Below, in pieces: positions 1 through 8,342 of a stretch of DNA of 26,384 nt. The notes beneath the pieces were generated by a model, which was given only the letters and a program-made list of their open reading frames with translations, did no database searches and was not told the origin of the DNA. A program made the translations under genes and the position numbers. This DNA is from CAYVFC01 sp964450715 (GTDB lineage: Bacteria; Myxococcota_A; Polyangia; Polyangiales; JAFGIB01), in assembly GCA_964450715.1 (NCBI GenBank), contig CAYVFC010000112.1, forward strand, positions 1-26,384, read 5' to 3'. Numbering within the stretch: position 1 is the first letter of the stretch; every line of letters begins with the position of its first letter.

Positions 1-38
1 CGCCCACGCGGCCGCAACCGGATCGTTTATTTTGCGGT

Positions 39-53
39 GCCTCCTTAGGAGGC
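39..53 (-). terminator. Short hairpin downstream of the sulfatase gene
   Basis: A perfect 6-bp inverted repeat (GCCTCC, loop TTA, GGAGGC) lies about 40 bp beyond the sulfatase stop codon. No U-tract follows it on the minus strand, so it is not a textbook intrinsic terminator. It may be a weak terminator or an mRNA 3'-end stabiliser. Nothing else is recognisable in bases 1-92. Confidence 0.3.
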
Positions 54-92
54 CGGTCGAAACAAATCGTCCAGGTTTCGGACCGCCCCCGA

Positions 93-1664
93 TCAGGTAG
101 GCGGTTTCTCGTTCCGCTTCTTGAATCCCTCGAATAGATTCTTTACATACGCTTCTCTCGCGTAGCTTCGCGACCGCTCCTTCTCCTCGGGCGGTTGCCC
201 GTGGCTACGTTCGAGCGCTTCCGCCGCCTGCCCTCGGCCGGTCGCGCGCAACAGCTCGGCGTAGGCAGCAAGAGCGCCGCGCGCATGGTAGGGGCCACCC
301 TCCCGCATTACGGTCCAGAGCGGATCGACGTCCGAGTCCATGCTGCGCATCATCTCGTCGTGCCACTCGTTGAGCAGGTAGACCGCGTCGCGGCACACCC
401 CGGGACGTTCCGCGGCCAGGTCGTTCTGCTCGTAGGGGTCGGCCTCGATATCGAAGAGCATCTCCCGGGGAAAGAGGTGAAAGCCGTCGTGGTAGCTGCG
501 GATATACAGCCACCTGTCGAACCGCACTGCCCGCTGGCAAACGTGGGCGCACTGACTTAGGACCAGGTAGTCGCGACCGCATTCCGCCCCCTGGCTGACC
601 GCGGCCGCGTAGGAACTCCCGTCCCAGATGGGCGGCGGCCGCAGCCCGAGCAGCTCCGCCAGGGTGGGCGCCAGGTCCAAATGGTAGTGCAGCCCCTTTT
701 CGACGCGCCCCTGCACCCCATTCGGCCAGCGGATGATGAGGGGAATGCGCGTGGTGGCCTGATCGGCCGTTCCGTGCTCGGCATAGATTCCCAGCTCACC
801 CAGGTTTTCCCCGTGGTCCGAGCTGACGATGACGGCGGTCTCGCCGAGCACGCCCTTCCGCTGCAGCGCCTCCAGCAGCTGCCCGACGGCCGCGTCGGCG
901 TAACGGACGCCTATGTCGTAGCCGTCGAACAGTTGCCTGAGCTCGGCCGGACCCGAGATCTCGGCCGGGGTCTTCACCGTTGCTGCCGGCAGCGTGGCGG
1001 TGACCGCGTCGGGCTGATTGGAGAAGCCGGCGACGTTCCCGGGCTTGTGCGCGCCGGGCAACACGCGATGCCGGGCCAGCACCTGCTCGGTGAGCCAGGC
1101 GGGCAACGGATCGTCGGCAAAGGGGTTGCCGAAGTCAGCGGGGACTCGATACGGGGTATGCGGATCCCAGAGGTTGACCATCAGGAACCAGTCGTCCCGA
1201 TCCGCGTTCTGCTCCAGCCACTCGAGCGCGGCCGGCGCGACCTCGTCTGCCGATTCCATCCCGCTGCGGCCGGTGTCCACCATCTCGCCGAAGCCAGCGT
1301 AAAACCCCCAGGCCCCGTGACGGGCGGGAAAGGCGCCGACATAGGCGGTGCGGTAACCGTTGCCGCGCAGCACCCCGGGCAGGCTCTCCACCTCCAGGCG
1401 GCTCTTGAATCCCCTTTCCCTTCCCTCGCCGCGCGGCTCGGCCGCGGTTCCGCCGTGGCCGACCACCCCGCTGTGGATCCCAAATCGCCCGGTCACCAGC
1501 GCGGTGCGCGAGGGCAGGCAGGGCGCGTCCGAGCAGTAGCAGCCGTCGAAGCGCACTCCCTCGGCCGCGAGGCGGTCGATGGCGGGAGAGGTATTGCGGT
1601 GGTAGCCGTAGCACCCGAGGTGGTCGGGGCGCAGGGTATCGATATCCAGATAGAGGATTCGCAT
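93..1664 (-). CDS. Sulfatase, formylglycine-dependent type I family
   Basis: The 523-residue protein has the alkaline-phosphatase-superfamily sulfatase pattern. The N-terminus carries an acidic metal-binding segment (DIDTLRPDHLG, residues 7-17). The sulfatase signature CLPSR at 49-53 places Cys49 as the residue expected to be converted to formylglycine. Further on are DPHTPY and SSDHGE motifs that supply metal and sulfate ligands. Such enzymes hydrolyse sulfate esters or, in some branches, phosphonate or phosphate esters; the substrate cannot be read here. No signal peptide is visible, so the enzyme is probably cytoplasmic, unlike many polysaccharide sulfatases, and would need an anaerobic or FGE-type maturase encoded elsewhere. 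A G-rich Shine-Dalgarno about 7 bases before the ATG supports the start. It lies 77 bp downstream of the PHA-synthase-like gene and may be cotranscribed with it. Confidence 0.9.
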   Translation of the reverse strand: MRILYLDIDTLRPDHLGCYGYHRNTSPAIDRLAAEGVRFDGCYCSDAPCLPSRTALVTGRFGIHSGVVGHGGTAAEPRGEGRERGFKSRLEVESLPGVLRGNGYRTAYVGAFPARHGAWGFYAGFGEMVDTGRSGMESADEVAPAALEWLEQNADRDDWFLMVNLWDPHTPYRVPADFGNPFADDPLPAWLTEQVLARHRVLPGAHKPGNVAGFSNQPDAVTATLPAATVKTPAEISGPAELRQLFDGYDIGVRYADAAVGQLLEALQRKGVLGETAVIVSSDHGENLGELGIYAEHGTADQATTRIPLIIRWPNGVQGRVEKGLHYHLDLAPTLAELLGLRPPPIWDGSSYAAAVSQGAECGRDYLVLSQCAHVCQRAVRFDRWLYIRSYHDGFHLFPREMLFDIEADPYEQNDLAAERPGVCRDAVYLLNEWHDEMMRSMDSDVDPLWTVMREGGPYHARGALAAYAELLRATGRGQAAEALERSHGQPPEEKERSRSYAREAYVKNLFEGFKKRNEKPPT

Positions 1665-1741
1665 GGCTCGCCCCCCCTCGGTTCTCTATCGGCTACCGCG
1701 TCGAGATTCGCTCTCCGCCACCGGTTCCCCCACCGGCCTCG

Positions 1742-3316
1742 TCACTTCTCGTCCTGAAGGTCGAGCTGGAAGCGTACCGGTCCCCGCTGGCCGTTGGCGA
1801 ATCGCTTGTGCAGCGCGTACTCCGTCTTCGGGTCGGACCAGGAGGTGGCGATGGCGCCATGGCCCTTGGGAAACTCGGTGAGCTCGACCTCGGCGAAGTC
1901 GGCCGGAGCGACGGCGGTAGGCTTGTCCACCAGGTCGTCTTTGGCCGCGTAACAGATCAGCACCTTCTGCTTCTTCTCCCTCAGGCGCTTGAAGCTGAGC
2001 TTCTTGCCGAAGAGTTTGATGGGCAGGTTGCCGTCGGAGTCCACGGGAATGGTATAGGAGTCGAAGCTCATCTTGGTGATCGATTCCGGCAGATCGTTGC
2101 GATCGTAGATCAGCCAGTAGTTGATGGCCGCCGCCGTGGGCGAAACCTTGAACTCCTCCGCGCCCGGGCGGTCGAACATCTCGAGATCCCGGAAGAAGCT
2201 GAAGACCGGCGCTTCCTTTTCCATGCTCTTGAGCTTGTAGACCCAGCTCATCACCTTGCCGTCCACCACCCGGTTGCCGTTGGGCAGGATCTTGACCGCG
2301 TAGCCCAGATCCCTGAAACGCGGCGGCAGGTGGGCCAGGTACTCGACCAGGGCGATGCTCCGCGTGCCGTCCATGGGAGCCACGCAGGTGATGAGAGCGT
2401 CCACGAAGGGATCCAGCTCGCCCGAGAGCACCTCGGCCATGGCGATGAACCCACCCTGGCAGAAACCGTTCAGGGTCACCTTGCGGCCGTGTTTTTCCCT
2501 CATCAGCCGGCAGAACTCCTGGGTATCGCGGACGTCGTCCTCGCCGGTCATCACCTGAACGCCGTGGGACGTGTTGGTGTCCTTGAGAATACGGATGTAG
2601 GTGGGAATACCCTGGTTGGCGTAGGCGTGGGTGTAGCTCTTGTTCCGCTTGGGCAGGAAGCCGAGGATGTTGGCACCCAAAACGTAGGGGTGGATGATGA
2701 TGATGGGCTTGCCGTCCTGGCGTACCTTGACGCTGCTATCGGTGGGCAACACGTGGTAGAGGAAGAACCTGTCCGTCTCCGCCACCTTGACATAACCGGG
2801 CTCGTCGAAGTGAAAGCCGTACTCGTCCTCGATGTCCAGTATGGCCTGCGGGTAGCGGTTGACCACGCCGTCCAGCAGCTTGACCTCGCGCTCCATGAAC
2901 TGAGCGATGTCCTGCCCCTCTCCGCCGTTCAGGGTGGACATCCAGGCGGAGAGGGCCTGATTCGCCTTGCGGAAATGGTAGTCGCTCAGGGCTTTCATGG
3001 AGCTCTGGCCGCCTTTCTCGGCGACCTGCAGGTTGAAGAGCAACAGCTCCATATAATCCTCGTAGGTCTTCCACAACGAGGTCCGCGAGACCTTTACCCT
3101 TTCGGTGTTGAGAAAAGCGTTCTGCGCGATCCAGTAGGGCTCCATGAACTCCTTCAGGTACTTGAGCATCCCGGACATGTAAGTCTGGGCCGCGATCACC
3201 TGGTTGCCGCCCGCCTCGATCAAATTCGTGTTCAGCCGCGTGAGCCTCTCGGCGTACTCGCGAAAGAAGCGCATGGCGTCCAGGGGTGTCTCTGCACTGT
3301 CACTCATCGTCGACAT
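1742..3316 (-). CDS. PHA synthase-like alpha/beta hydrolase with phasin-like N-terminus
   Basis: The 524-residue protein has a helical N-terminal part (about 1-165) with no obvious catalytic motif, then an alpha/beta-hydrolase domain. The nucleophile elbow is GFCQGG (residues 284-289), the G-x-C-x-G-G box typical of polyhydroxyalkanoate synthases, with Cys286 as nucleophile. An Asp in the AAKDD segment (about 460-461) and His486 in KGHGA complete a plausible triad. True PhaC polymerises hydroxyacyl-CoA, and PhaZ-type intracellular depolymerases can also use Cys, so synthase, depolymerase or another acyl-transfer role all remain open. No phaA, phaB or phasin gene is adjacent. Two in-frame starts exist (ATG at 3316 and at 3307). 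A GGAGG lies only 2 bases from the first and 11 from the second, so the exact start is uncertain. The 231-bp upstream gap contains a TACAAT candidate -10 at 3421-3426. Confidence 0.75.
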   Translation of the reverse strand: MSTMSDSAETPLDAMRFFREYAERLTRLNTNLIEAGGNQVIAAQTYMSGMLKYLKEFMEPYWIAQNAFLNTERVKVSRTSLWKTYEDYMELLLFNLQVAEKGGQSSMKALSDYHFRKANQALSAWMSTLNGGEGQDIAQFMEREVKLLDGVVNRYPQAILDIEDEYGFHFDEPGYVKVAETDRFFLYHVLPTDSSVKVRQDGKPIIIIHPYVLGANILGFLPKRNKSYTHAYANQGIPTYIRILKDTNTSHGVQVMTGEDDVRDTQEFCRLMREKHGRKVTLNGFCQGGFIAMAEVLSGELDPFVDALITCVAPMDGTRSIALVEYLAHLPPRFRDLGYAVKILPNGNRVVDGKVMSWVYKLKSMEKEAPVFSFFRDLEMFDRPGAEEFKVSPTAAAINYWLIYDRNDLPESITKMSFDSYTIPVDSDGNLPIKLFGKKLSFKRLREKKQKVLICYAAKDDLVDKPTAVAPADFAEVELTEFPKGHGAIATSWSDPKTEYALHKRFANGQRGPVRFQLDLQDEK

Positions 3317-3547
3317 ATCCTCCGGTAGTAAGGAGCAATCTCGTGCGGGCAGGCCCCGGCGGCGGGGACCGGCCGTCGCGACGGGAAAAGAACCGCAGTA
3401 CTGTTAAATCCGTTTTCCGGATTGTACCTGAGATGGGACTTTCGGAGGAAACCGCCCGCGGCGTCGCTGCCTGCAAGATCGCTTTTTCCCGTACTTTAGT
3501 TTGTTCGAAATACCGGCGGAGGGCAATTGAATTTTTCTGCTGCCGTT

Positions 3548-5206
3548 TCAATGCGGCTCGGTGAAACCGGCGCGCTGCGAGCGGGACCAGATGGCCAGCA
3601 TGAGGAAGAATCCCGCGGAGAGAAGGTAGCCGATCGACCACTGCCAGCCGGTCGCCCAGCCGATCCGGCTCACCCCTCCGGCTGGGGTCAGCTCGCCGGC
3701 GTGAATAAAGCCGAAAAACGAGAAGACCGCCCCGATCAAGAGCCAGATCGCGGCTCGGGTGAACTGGCGATCGATGAGACAGGCGCTGGCAGCCGACCAG
3801 ATCAGGCAGGTCAACATGAAGCCCTGCGAGAGCGCCACCAGCCCGCCCAGCATGAGACCGGCCCGGTCGAAAGCGCTCGCGTCCCGCAGGACGATCTCGG
3901 CCAGATCGAAACGGTTCATGGCGATACCCACCGCTCCCAGCGTCTGGGTGACGAGCAGCAGGCCCCAGGCCGCCACCGCCGGAAAGAGCCCCAGGGCCAC
4001 GGCCGAGGCGTGCTCCCGCGGCGTGGCCTGAAACGCCTGTGCCGTGATCACGATGCCGATCCAGAGCACGATGGCCATGCCCGCCTCGATGGGAACGATG
4101 GCGCTGATCAAAGAGGTGAGGCCGAAGAGCGCTACCGCCGTGAAGAATACGCCGTTCAATATGGAGTAGCCGGAACGCGCGCCGAGCCCCTTCCACCCGG
4201 GATGCCCGATGTAAATGGTGGTGGGAAAGCAGGAACCGAAAAGAGCGGCGGCCAGCGAGCCCAGGCCGTTGACGGCCAGGCAGGGGCCGGTAGGATAGCC
4301 GTCACCAGCGGCCTCGGCCGACTCGATGTTCTGCAGGGAGCCCAGCACGTTGAACAGCCCCATGGGCAGGATCACCGGGACAAAAAACCGGTGGGTATAC
4401 GGATCGCCGAGCCCCTTGATCAGATCGGATAGAACCGGGACCGGCAGGTATAGCGCCAGGTTGTCGAAGGCGCCGGCGATGTTCTCGGCGTTTACCGGCG
4501 TCGCTGCGCGGGCTTCGGGAAAGGCGCCGAGCAGCCACGCCATGGCGGTGCCTAGCCCCACCGCCCAGGCCCCGCCCGGAACGCGAAAGGGCATCTTGAT
4601 GCCCGAAAAATAGGTAGCGATGATCACCGCCAGGGGCAGCAGCGCCACCAGCGGCATACGGAAGGTGCGTATGGCGAAGTCGATGGCGATGAAGCTGACG
4701 GCGATGCCCGCCAGGGTGGAGAGCAGCGCCGCTCGCGGCGTGGCCTTACGGATGCGTTCGGCCACCGCCGATCCCAAAAACTCGATGATCCCGGAGAGGA
4801 AACAGGCGGCCAGGCCTGCTCTCCAGGCTACCAGCGACGCCTCGGCCGGCGGGACACCCTCGGCCTCGGCGTAGAGCTTGATGGGGCGCATCACCAAAAG
4901 GACGAAGGCGAACAGCGATACGGTATTGATCCCGTAGGGCAGCGCCGTGACATCGGTGCGCCCGGACCGCTGCGACAGCTTCTGAGACTGGTAGCTGTAA
5001 AAGAGGTTGCCGAACAGGATGGAGAGCGCCGCCCCGGGCAAGATGGTATGCAGAAGCAGATCAAGCGAAAAGCCGAGCAGTGCTCCGCATAGACCGAGTA
5101 TCAACAGGAACTGGATGAGGTTGTCCACCGCCAGCCCGAAGAAACCATCGAGATCCCCGGCAACGAATAGAGGCTGGGGCTTGTGCGGGTTCGGTGAGCT
5201 GTTCAT
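3548..5206 (-). CDS. NCS2-type purine/xanthine/uracil permease family protein
   Basis: This is a 552-residue, strongly hydrophobic protein with roughly 12-14 predicted transmembrane segments and family-like stretches. These are a hydrophobic opening helix (FFGLAVDNLIQFLLILGLCG), TALPYGINT in an early helix, the central LGSLQNIESAEAAGD segment, and FGSCFPTTIYIGHPGWKG. This resembles the AzgA-like branch of nucleobase:cation symporters, but the substrate is not determined. The ATG at 5206 is chosen because the membrane protein begins cleanly there. The frame extends further upstream only by running through the kinase gene in another frame. The start lies 5 bp after the kinase stop codon, so the two genes are very probably cotranscribed and perhaps translationally coupled. 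No nucleobase-metabolism gene is adjacent, so a more general transport role is possible. Confidence 0.82.
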   Translation of the reverse strand: MNSSPNPHKPQPLFVAGDLDGFFGLAVDNLIQFLLILGLCGALLGFSLDLLLHTILPGAALSILFGNLFYSYQSQKLSQRSGRTDVTALPYGINTVSLFAFVLLVMRPIKLYAEAEGVPPAEASLVAWRAGLAACFLSGIIEFLGSAVAERIRKATPRAALLSTLAGIAVSFIAIDFAIRTFRMPLVALLPLAVIIATYFSGIKMPFRVPGGAWAVGLGTAMAWLLGAFPEARAATPVNAENIAGAFDNLALYLPVPVLSDLIKGLGDPYTHRFFVPVILPMGLFNVLGSLQNIESAEAAGDGYPTGPCLAVNGLGSLAAALFGSCFPTTIYIGHPGWKGLGARSGYSILNGVFFTAVALFGLTSLISAIVPIEAGMAIVLWIGIVITAQAFQATPREHASAVALGLFPAVAAWGLLLVTQTLGAVGIAMNRFDLAEIVLRDASAFDRAGLMLGGLVALSQGFMLTCLIWSAASACLIDRQFTRAAIWLLIGAVFSFFGFIHAGELTPAGGVSRIGWATGWQWSIGYLLSAGFFLMLAIWSRSQRAGFTEPH

Positions 5207-5211
5207 GACCT

Positions 5212-7203
5212 TCACGGCCTGGGGGTATTGTTCCGGTTGTTGCTGAAACGCGACTCGTCGGCGATGAGCTGCTCGAACTGCCAGGTGGTCACCCGCAACT
5301 TCCGATCCGCCTGCTGCAGCGCGTCGCGGAAACGGCCGATGAGGACCGAGACCGCCAGGATGTGGGCCGTGGAGACCAGGCAGAGGTAGGCCAGCGTAGA
5401 GCGCAGGGGTAGCTCGTGCATACGGGGCATGATGATCATGACCCCGTCCCGGAAGGAGTACGACCGCGGCAACCACCCCACGGTTTCCAGCGCCAGCGGC
5501 CCCAGCACCGCCAGCGTCAGGATGACGATGATCACCCCGCGGTCGCGGCGATCGGTGGCGTTCAGGGAAAAGGCCATTACATTGGCCGCCGCCAGTCCGG
5601 GCACCAGGAACAGCGGCCCGAACATGACCGACATGGCTCCCAGAAAGAGCGAGGTCGAGATCAGGCTGGCGTAGAGCCCCTTGCGGCCGCGCAGCTGTCC
5701 CTGTCCGACCAGAAAGGATACGGCCGCCGCCACCGCGCCCAGCAGCACGTAGACGGAAAGGCCCGTCCAGCTCCGGATCCCCATGATGGAAACCATGACC
5801 AGCGTGATCACGGTCAGCCCCACCTGTAGCCAACCGTTGATATCCGTAGCGGCCAGGCGACGCCGCTCGCTATCGCTCTCTCCGCTGGACAGCTCCTCGT
5901 CCGGCAGCTCGACCGGCGGGTTGGCCAGCAAACGCTGCAGCACCCGCCGCGCGTCCGGTTGCGCCGGGTCGAGCGCCAGCGCCCGGCCAAGCTCGCGCAG
6001 CGCGCGCACCCGCTCCTCTCTAGCGCTGCTGCCGCCGTCCAGCGCGTACTGGGCCGCGACCTCTGCGCCCCGCGCGTGCACACTGGCCATCTCCCGCGTC
6101 AGCTCCATGTCCTGTTCGCCGTCCAGGTAGCGCACGATGGCGTCGTGCAGCTCGCGCGCCGAGGCGAAACGGTGCTCGCGGTTGAGCTGGGTAGCCTTGA
6201 CGCAGATGGCGTCCAGCTCGGGCGGTATGCTGCGCTGCGGAGAGCGAAAGGAGGGTCGCCCGTCCACCCCGCGCATGGTGGAGACCATCATGGCCGAAAC
6301 CCGCCCTCGCGAGTGTAGCGGCTGTAGCGCCAGCATCTCGTAGAGGATGACGCCCAGCGAGTAGACGTCGGCGCGTGCGTCGAGGGAGGCGGTCTCGCCC
6401 CGCGCCTGCTCGGGCGACATGTAGCCGGGCGTGCCCAGCACGGCCCCATCCACGGTCTTGGTCCCGTTGTCCTCGGGCACGCTGACCATGTAGACCGGAT
6501 CGTTGAGGTCACCCACGCCCGCCACCTTGGAAAGGCCCCAGTCCAGAACGTAGACCTCGCCGTAGTCCCCTAGCATGATGTTCGCCGGCTTCAGATCGCG
6601 GTGCAGCACCCCGCGCGTGTGCGCGAAATCCACCGCCATGCAGGCGTTGCTGAAGGCCCGCAGCAGGTCGCGGCGCGGGTAGCGCTCGATGTAGTCCTTC
6701 TCACGGGCGATGTGGCCCTCGATGATCTCCTCGATGGAGCGGCCGCGCACCCGTTTCATGGTGAAGAACACATCGCCGTTGGGCATCCGGCCTAGGTCGT
6801 AGACCGGCACGATCGAGGGGTGCTCCAGCTGCCCCTGGATTCTGGCCTCGCGCACGAAGCGCGCCAGCGTGTCGGCCTGCGAGCGATAGCGCCGGCGCAA
6901 CACCTTCATGACCACGTCGCGACCGATGCGCTGGTCGGAGGTGACGTGAATCCGGCCCATCCCCCCTTCGGCCAACAACGAGAGCTCCGAGTAGCGATCC
7001 TTGTCCTGGACCTGTTCGGGGGGCAGGCCGCTGGCGTCTACCAGAGGCGGCTTCTCGTCCTGGTCTCTCGATTCGGCGTAGGCCCCAGTGGCCCGGGAGC
7101 CCCGCGAGTACGGGCGCTGGCCCGACACGTCGACCGAAGAATCCACCTCTCGGTTCGACGATATTCCCGATACTGAACTATCGTCAGTCTTGCCGTCTGC
7201 CAT
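5212..7203 (-). CDS. Membrane-anchored Hanks-type Ser/Thr protein kinase
   Basis: The protein has 663 residues. A polar, Ser-rich N-terminus (1-70) precedes a kinase domain at about 72-360. It shows a glycine loop (EGGMG, 79-83), Lys100, Glu119 in the C helix, HRDLKPAN (201-208) with catalytic Asp203, and GTPGYMSPEQ (257-266) as activation segment. The magnesium-binding DFG is DWG (221-223), a substitution common in bacterial kinases of this type and not predicted to abolish activity. A linker with TPR-like helices (about 400-430) is followed by about six hydrophobic helices from residue 458 to 640. The kinase should therefore sit on the cytoplasmic face with a C-terminal membrane module in place of the usual single helix plus PASTA domain. 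The start has no strong Shine-Dalgarno. The gene precedes the permease by 5 bp; whether the kinase acts on it is unknown. Confidence 0.92.
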   Translation of the reverse strand: MADGKTDDSSVSGISSNREVDSSVDVSGQRPYSRGSRATGAYAESRDQDEKPPLVDASGLPPEQVQDKDRYSELSLLAEGGMGRIHVTSDQRIGRDVVMKVLRRRYRSQADTLARFVREARIQGQLEHPSIVPVYDLGRMPNGDVFFTMKRVRGRSIEEIIEGHIAREKDYIERYPRRDLLRAFSNACMAVDFAHTRGVLHRDLKPANIMLGDYGEVYVLDWGLSKVAGVGDLNDPVYMVSVPEDNGTKTVDGAVLGTPGYMSPEQARGETASLDARADVYSLGVILYEMLALQPLHSRGRVSAMMVSTMRGVDGRPSFRSPQRSIPPELDAICVKATQLNREHRFASARELHDAIVRYLDGEQDMELTREMASVHARGAEVAAQYALDGGSSAREERVRALRELGRALALDPAQPDARRVLQRLLANPPVELPDEELSSGESDSERRRLAATDINGWLQVGLTVITLVMVSIMGIRSWTGLSVYVLLGAVAAAVSFLVGQGQLRGRKGLYASLISTSLFLGAMSVMFGPLFLVPGLAAANVMAFSLNATDRRDRGVIIVILTLAVLGPLALETVGWLPRSYSFRDGVMIIMPRMHELPLRSTLAYLCLVSTAHILAVSVLIGRFRDALQQADRKLRVTTWQFEQLIADESRFSNNRNNTPRP

Positions 7204-7455
7204 GGTTGTCAGCCGCCGGAAAATCCCCGAAAACAGTTTACTCCCGCGGGAAAGAACGATCTAACGTCGCCTCCGCCCCCACGGAAATCCGGAAGTGTAC
7301 GCGGGCTTTCCCTTCCGAACCAGCAATATGTACCCGTTCTGGGAGTACCGTGGAAAATTTCTGCAATTACCGATTTTTTTCATAATCTCGGATTAGCGAC
7401 CGCTTCCTGGCAACGGGATACGATTTCCTCTAACATCCGCGTTCGGAACGAGGCC
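7204..7455. promoter_or_regulatory. Divergent intergenic region, kinase / exported protein
   Basis: This 252-bp region separates two diverging genes and must hold both promoters. It contains an AT-rich core at about 7350-7395 with a CATAAT -10-like hexamer (7381-7386) and a TAACAT hexamer at 7431-7436 on the plus strand. No convincing -35 partner is seen for either. A 10-bp perfect palindrome TCCCGCGGGA at 7242-7251 lies 39 bp before the kinase start and could be an operator. All assignments are weak. Confidence 0.3.
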
Positions 7456-8322
7456 TTGGCTTATCCGACGAAGATCCGCGCGGTACGGTTCCTAACCTTT
7501 CTGCTTTTGGCCGGGGCAGCTTTCCCCGCCTGGGCGCAGGACGAGCAATCCTGCACGCACACCTACCGGGACGAAAACGGCGATGACATCTGCGCCGCCG
7601 GCTGGAAGCAGATTCCCGAGCGTTATCGGGCCACGGCCCAGCCGGTCGATCCTCGGGGGAGCGATCCGGAGGAGAAACAGAGCCTGCCCTGGGCCGACGG
7701 GGCGGAAGACGCGCGGGACCCTCTCTCTACCATCTATCGTTACCGGAACGAATCCGGGCGGGAGAGTTTCACCAACATCTGGGACCAGGTTCCGACCGCG
7801 AGCCGCGAAAACGCGGAGGTCGTGGACCTGTCCCGGGTATCGCTCAACACCGAGGTAGGCCGTGAGATCGACGCCAGGCTGCAGGAGCAGCACAAGGCCC
7901 TGCTCGGCTCCGATTACTGCCGCCTGGCGCTCAAGCAGCAGAGGGACCGCTGGTGGTCCAAGGTCTGGTCCGAGTTCAAGCCCCTGGTCGTGGTCGCGGC
8001 CATCATCGTGCTTTTGCTACTGGCCACGCCCTTTGCGTTGCGCAGGATAAGCGCACCCCAGTGGGCGCGTACCCTTACAATGTCTATCCAGGTGCTCTCG
8101 CTACTGGGGTTATTCGTATTCGCCGTGATGAAGATGGCGGACGCCTACCAGACCGTACGTACCGTGACCGCTCCCTGCCGGGGCGAAAGTTGGCAGGAGA
8201 CCTCTGGCAAGCCGGATACTCTGGTACGGCGAGTCGATTTGATCCGGCAACTTCAGCAACGTATCCGGGACTTCGAGCGAGAGGGGGTATTCAACACGGA
8301 GGACGGCAGAAGCATCCGCTGA
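7456..8322 (+). CDS. Exported two-helix membrane protein with duplicated DUF4124-like motif
   Basis: The protein has 288 residues and no assigned function. A signal sequence ends near AWAQ (residue 28). Two copies of one motif follow, at about 35-65 and 92-124. Each reads roughly YR-x-E-x-G, then W-x-Q-[VI]-P-x-x-x-R and a VVD- or PVD-like end. The layout resembles the short DUF4124 fold, in which a YRW/YRD strand and G turn come before a proline. Two hydrophobic helices at about 177-193 and 206-226 would anchor it, with a C-terminal coiled region (about 255-280). The start is TTG at 7456, preceded by GAGG only 2 bases away. No ATG or GTG lies between it and the signal peptide, so TTG is accepted with caution. 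It converges on the SDR gene with a 20-bp gap and no visible terminator. Confidence 0.8.
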   Translation: MAYPTKIRAVRFLTFLLLAGAAFPAWAQDEQSCTHTYRDENGDDICAAGWKQIPERYRATAQPVDPRGSDPEEKQSLPWADGAEDARDPLSTIYRYRNESGRESFTNIWDQVPTASRENAEVVDLSRVSLNTEVGREIDARLQEQHKALLGSDYCRLALKQQRDRWWSKVWSEFKPLVVVAAIIVLLLLATPFALRRISAPQWARTLTMSIQVLSLLGLFVFAVMKMADAYQTVRTVTAPCRGESWQETSGKPDTLVRRVDLIRQLQQRIRDFEREGVFNTEDGRSIR

Positions 8323-8342
8323 CGGCTTCTCGCGGCGCCTCT

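Noticed and set aside
681..3328. Long plus-strand open frames opposite the sulfatase and PHA-synthase-like genes
   Set aside because: These are high-GC shadows of strongly supported minus-strand genes. They have no ribosome binding sites and show low-complexity Val/Gly/His/Arg translations without domains.
5207..5833. Upstream extension of the permease to 5833
   Set aside because: It would run through the kinase's membrane region in another frame and adds a non-membrane, Gly/Arg-rich N-terminus before a clean permease start at 5206.
7408..7424. Second sigma-54 promoter before the 7456 gene (TGGCAAC…)
   Set aside because: The -24 part matches partly but the -12 position reads TACGA, not TTGCW.
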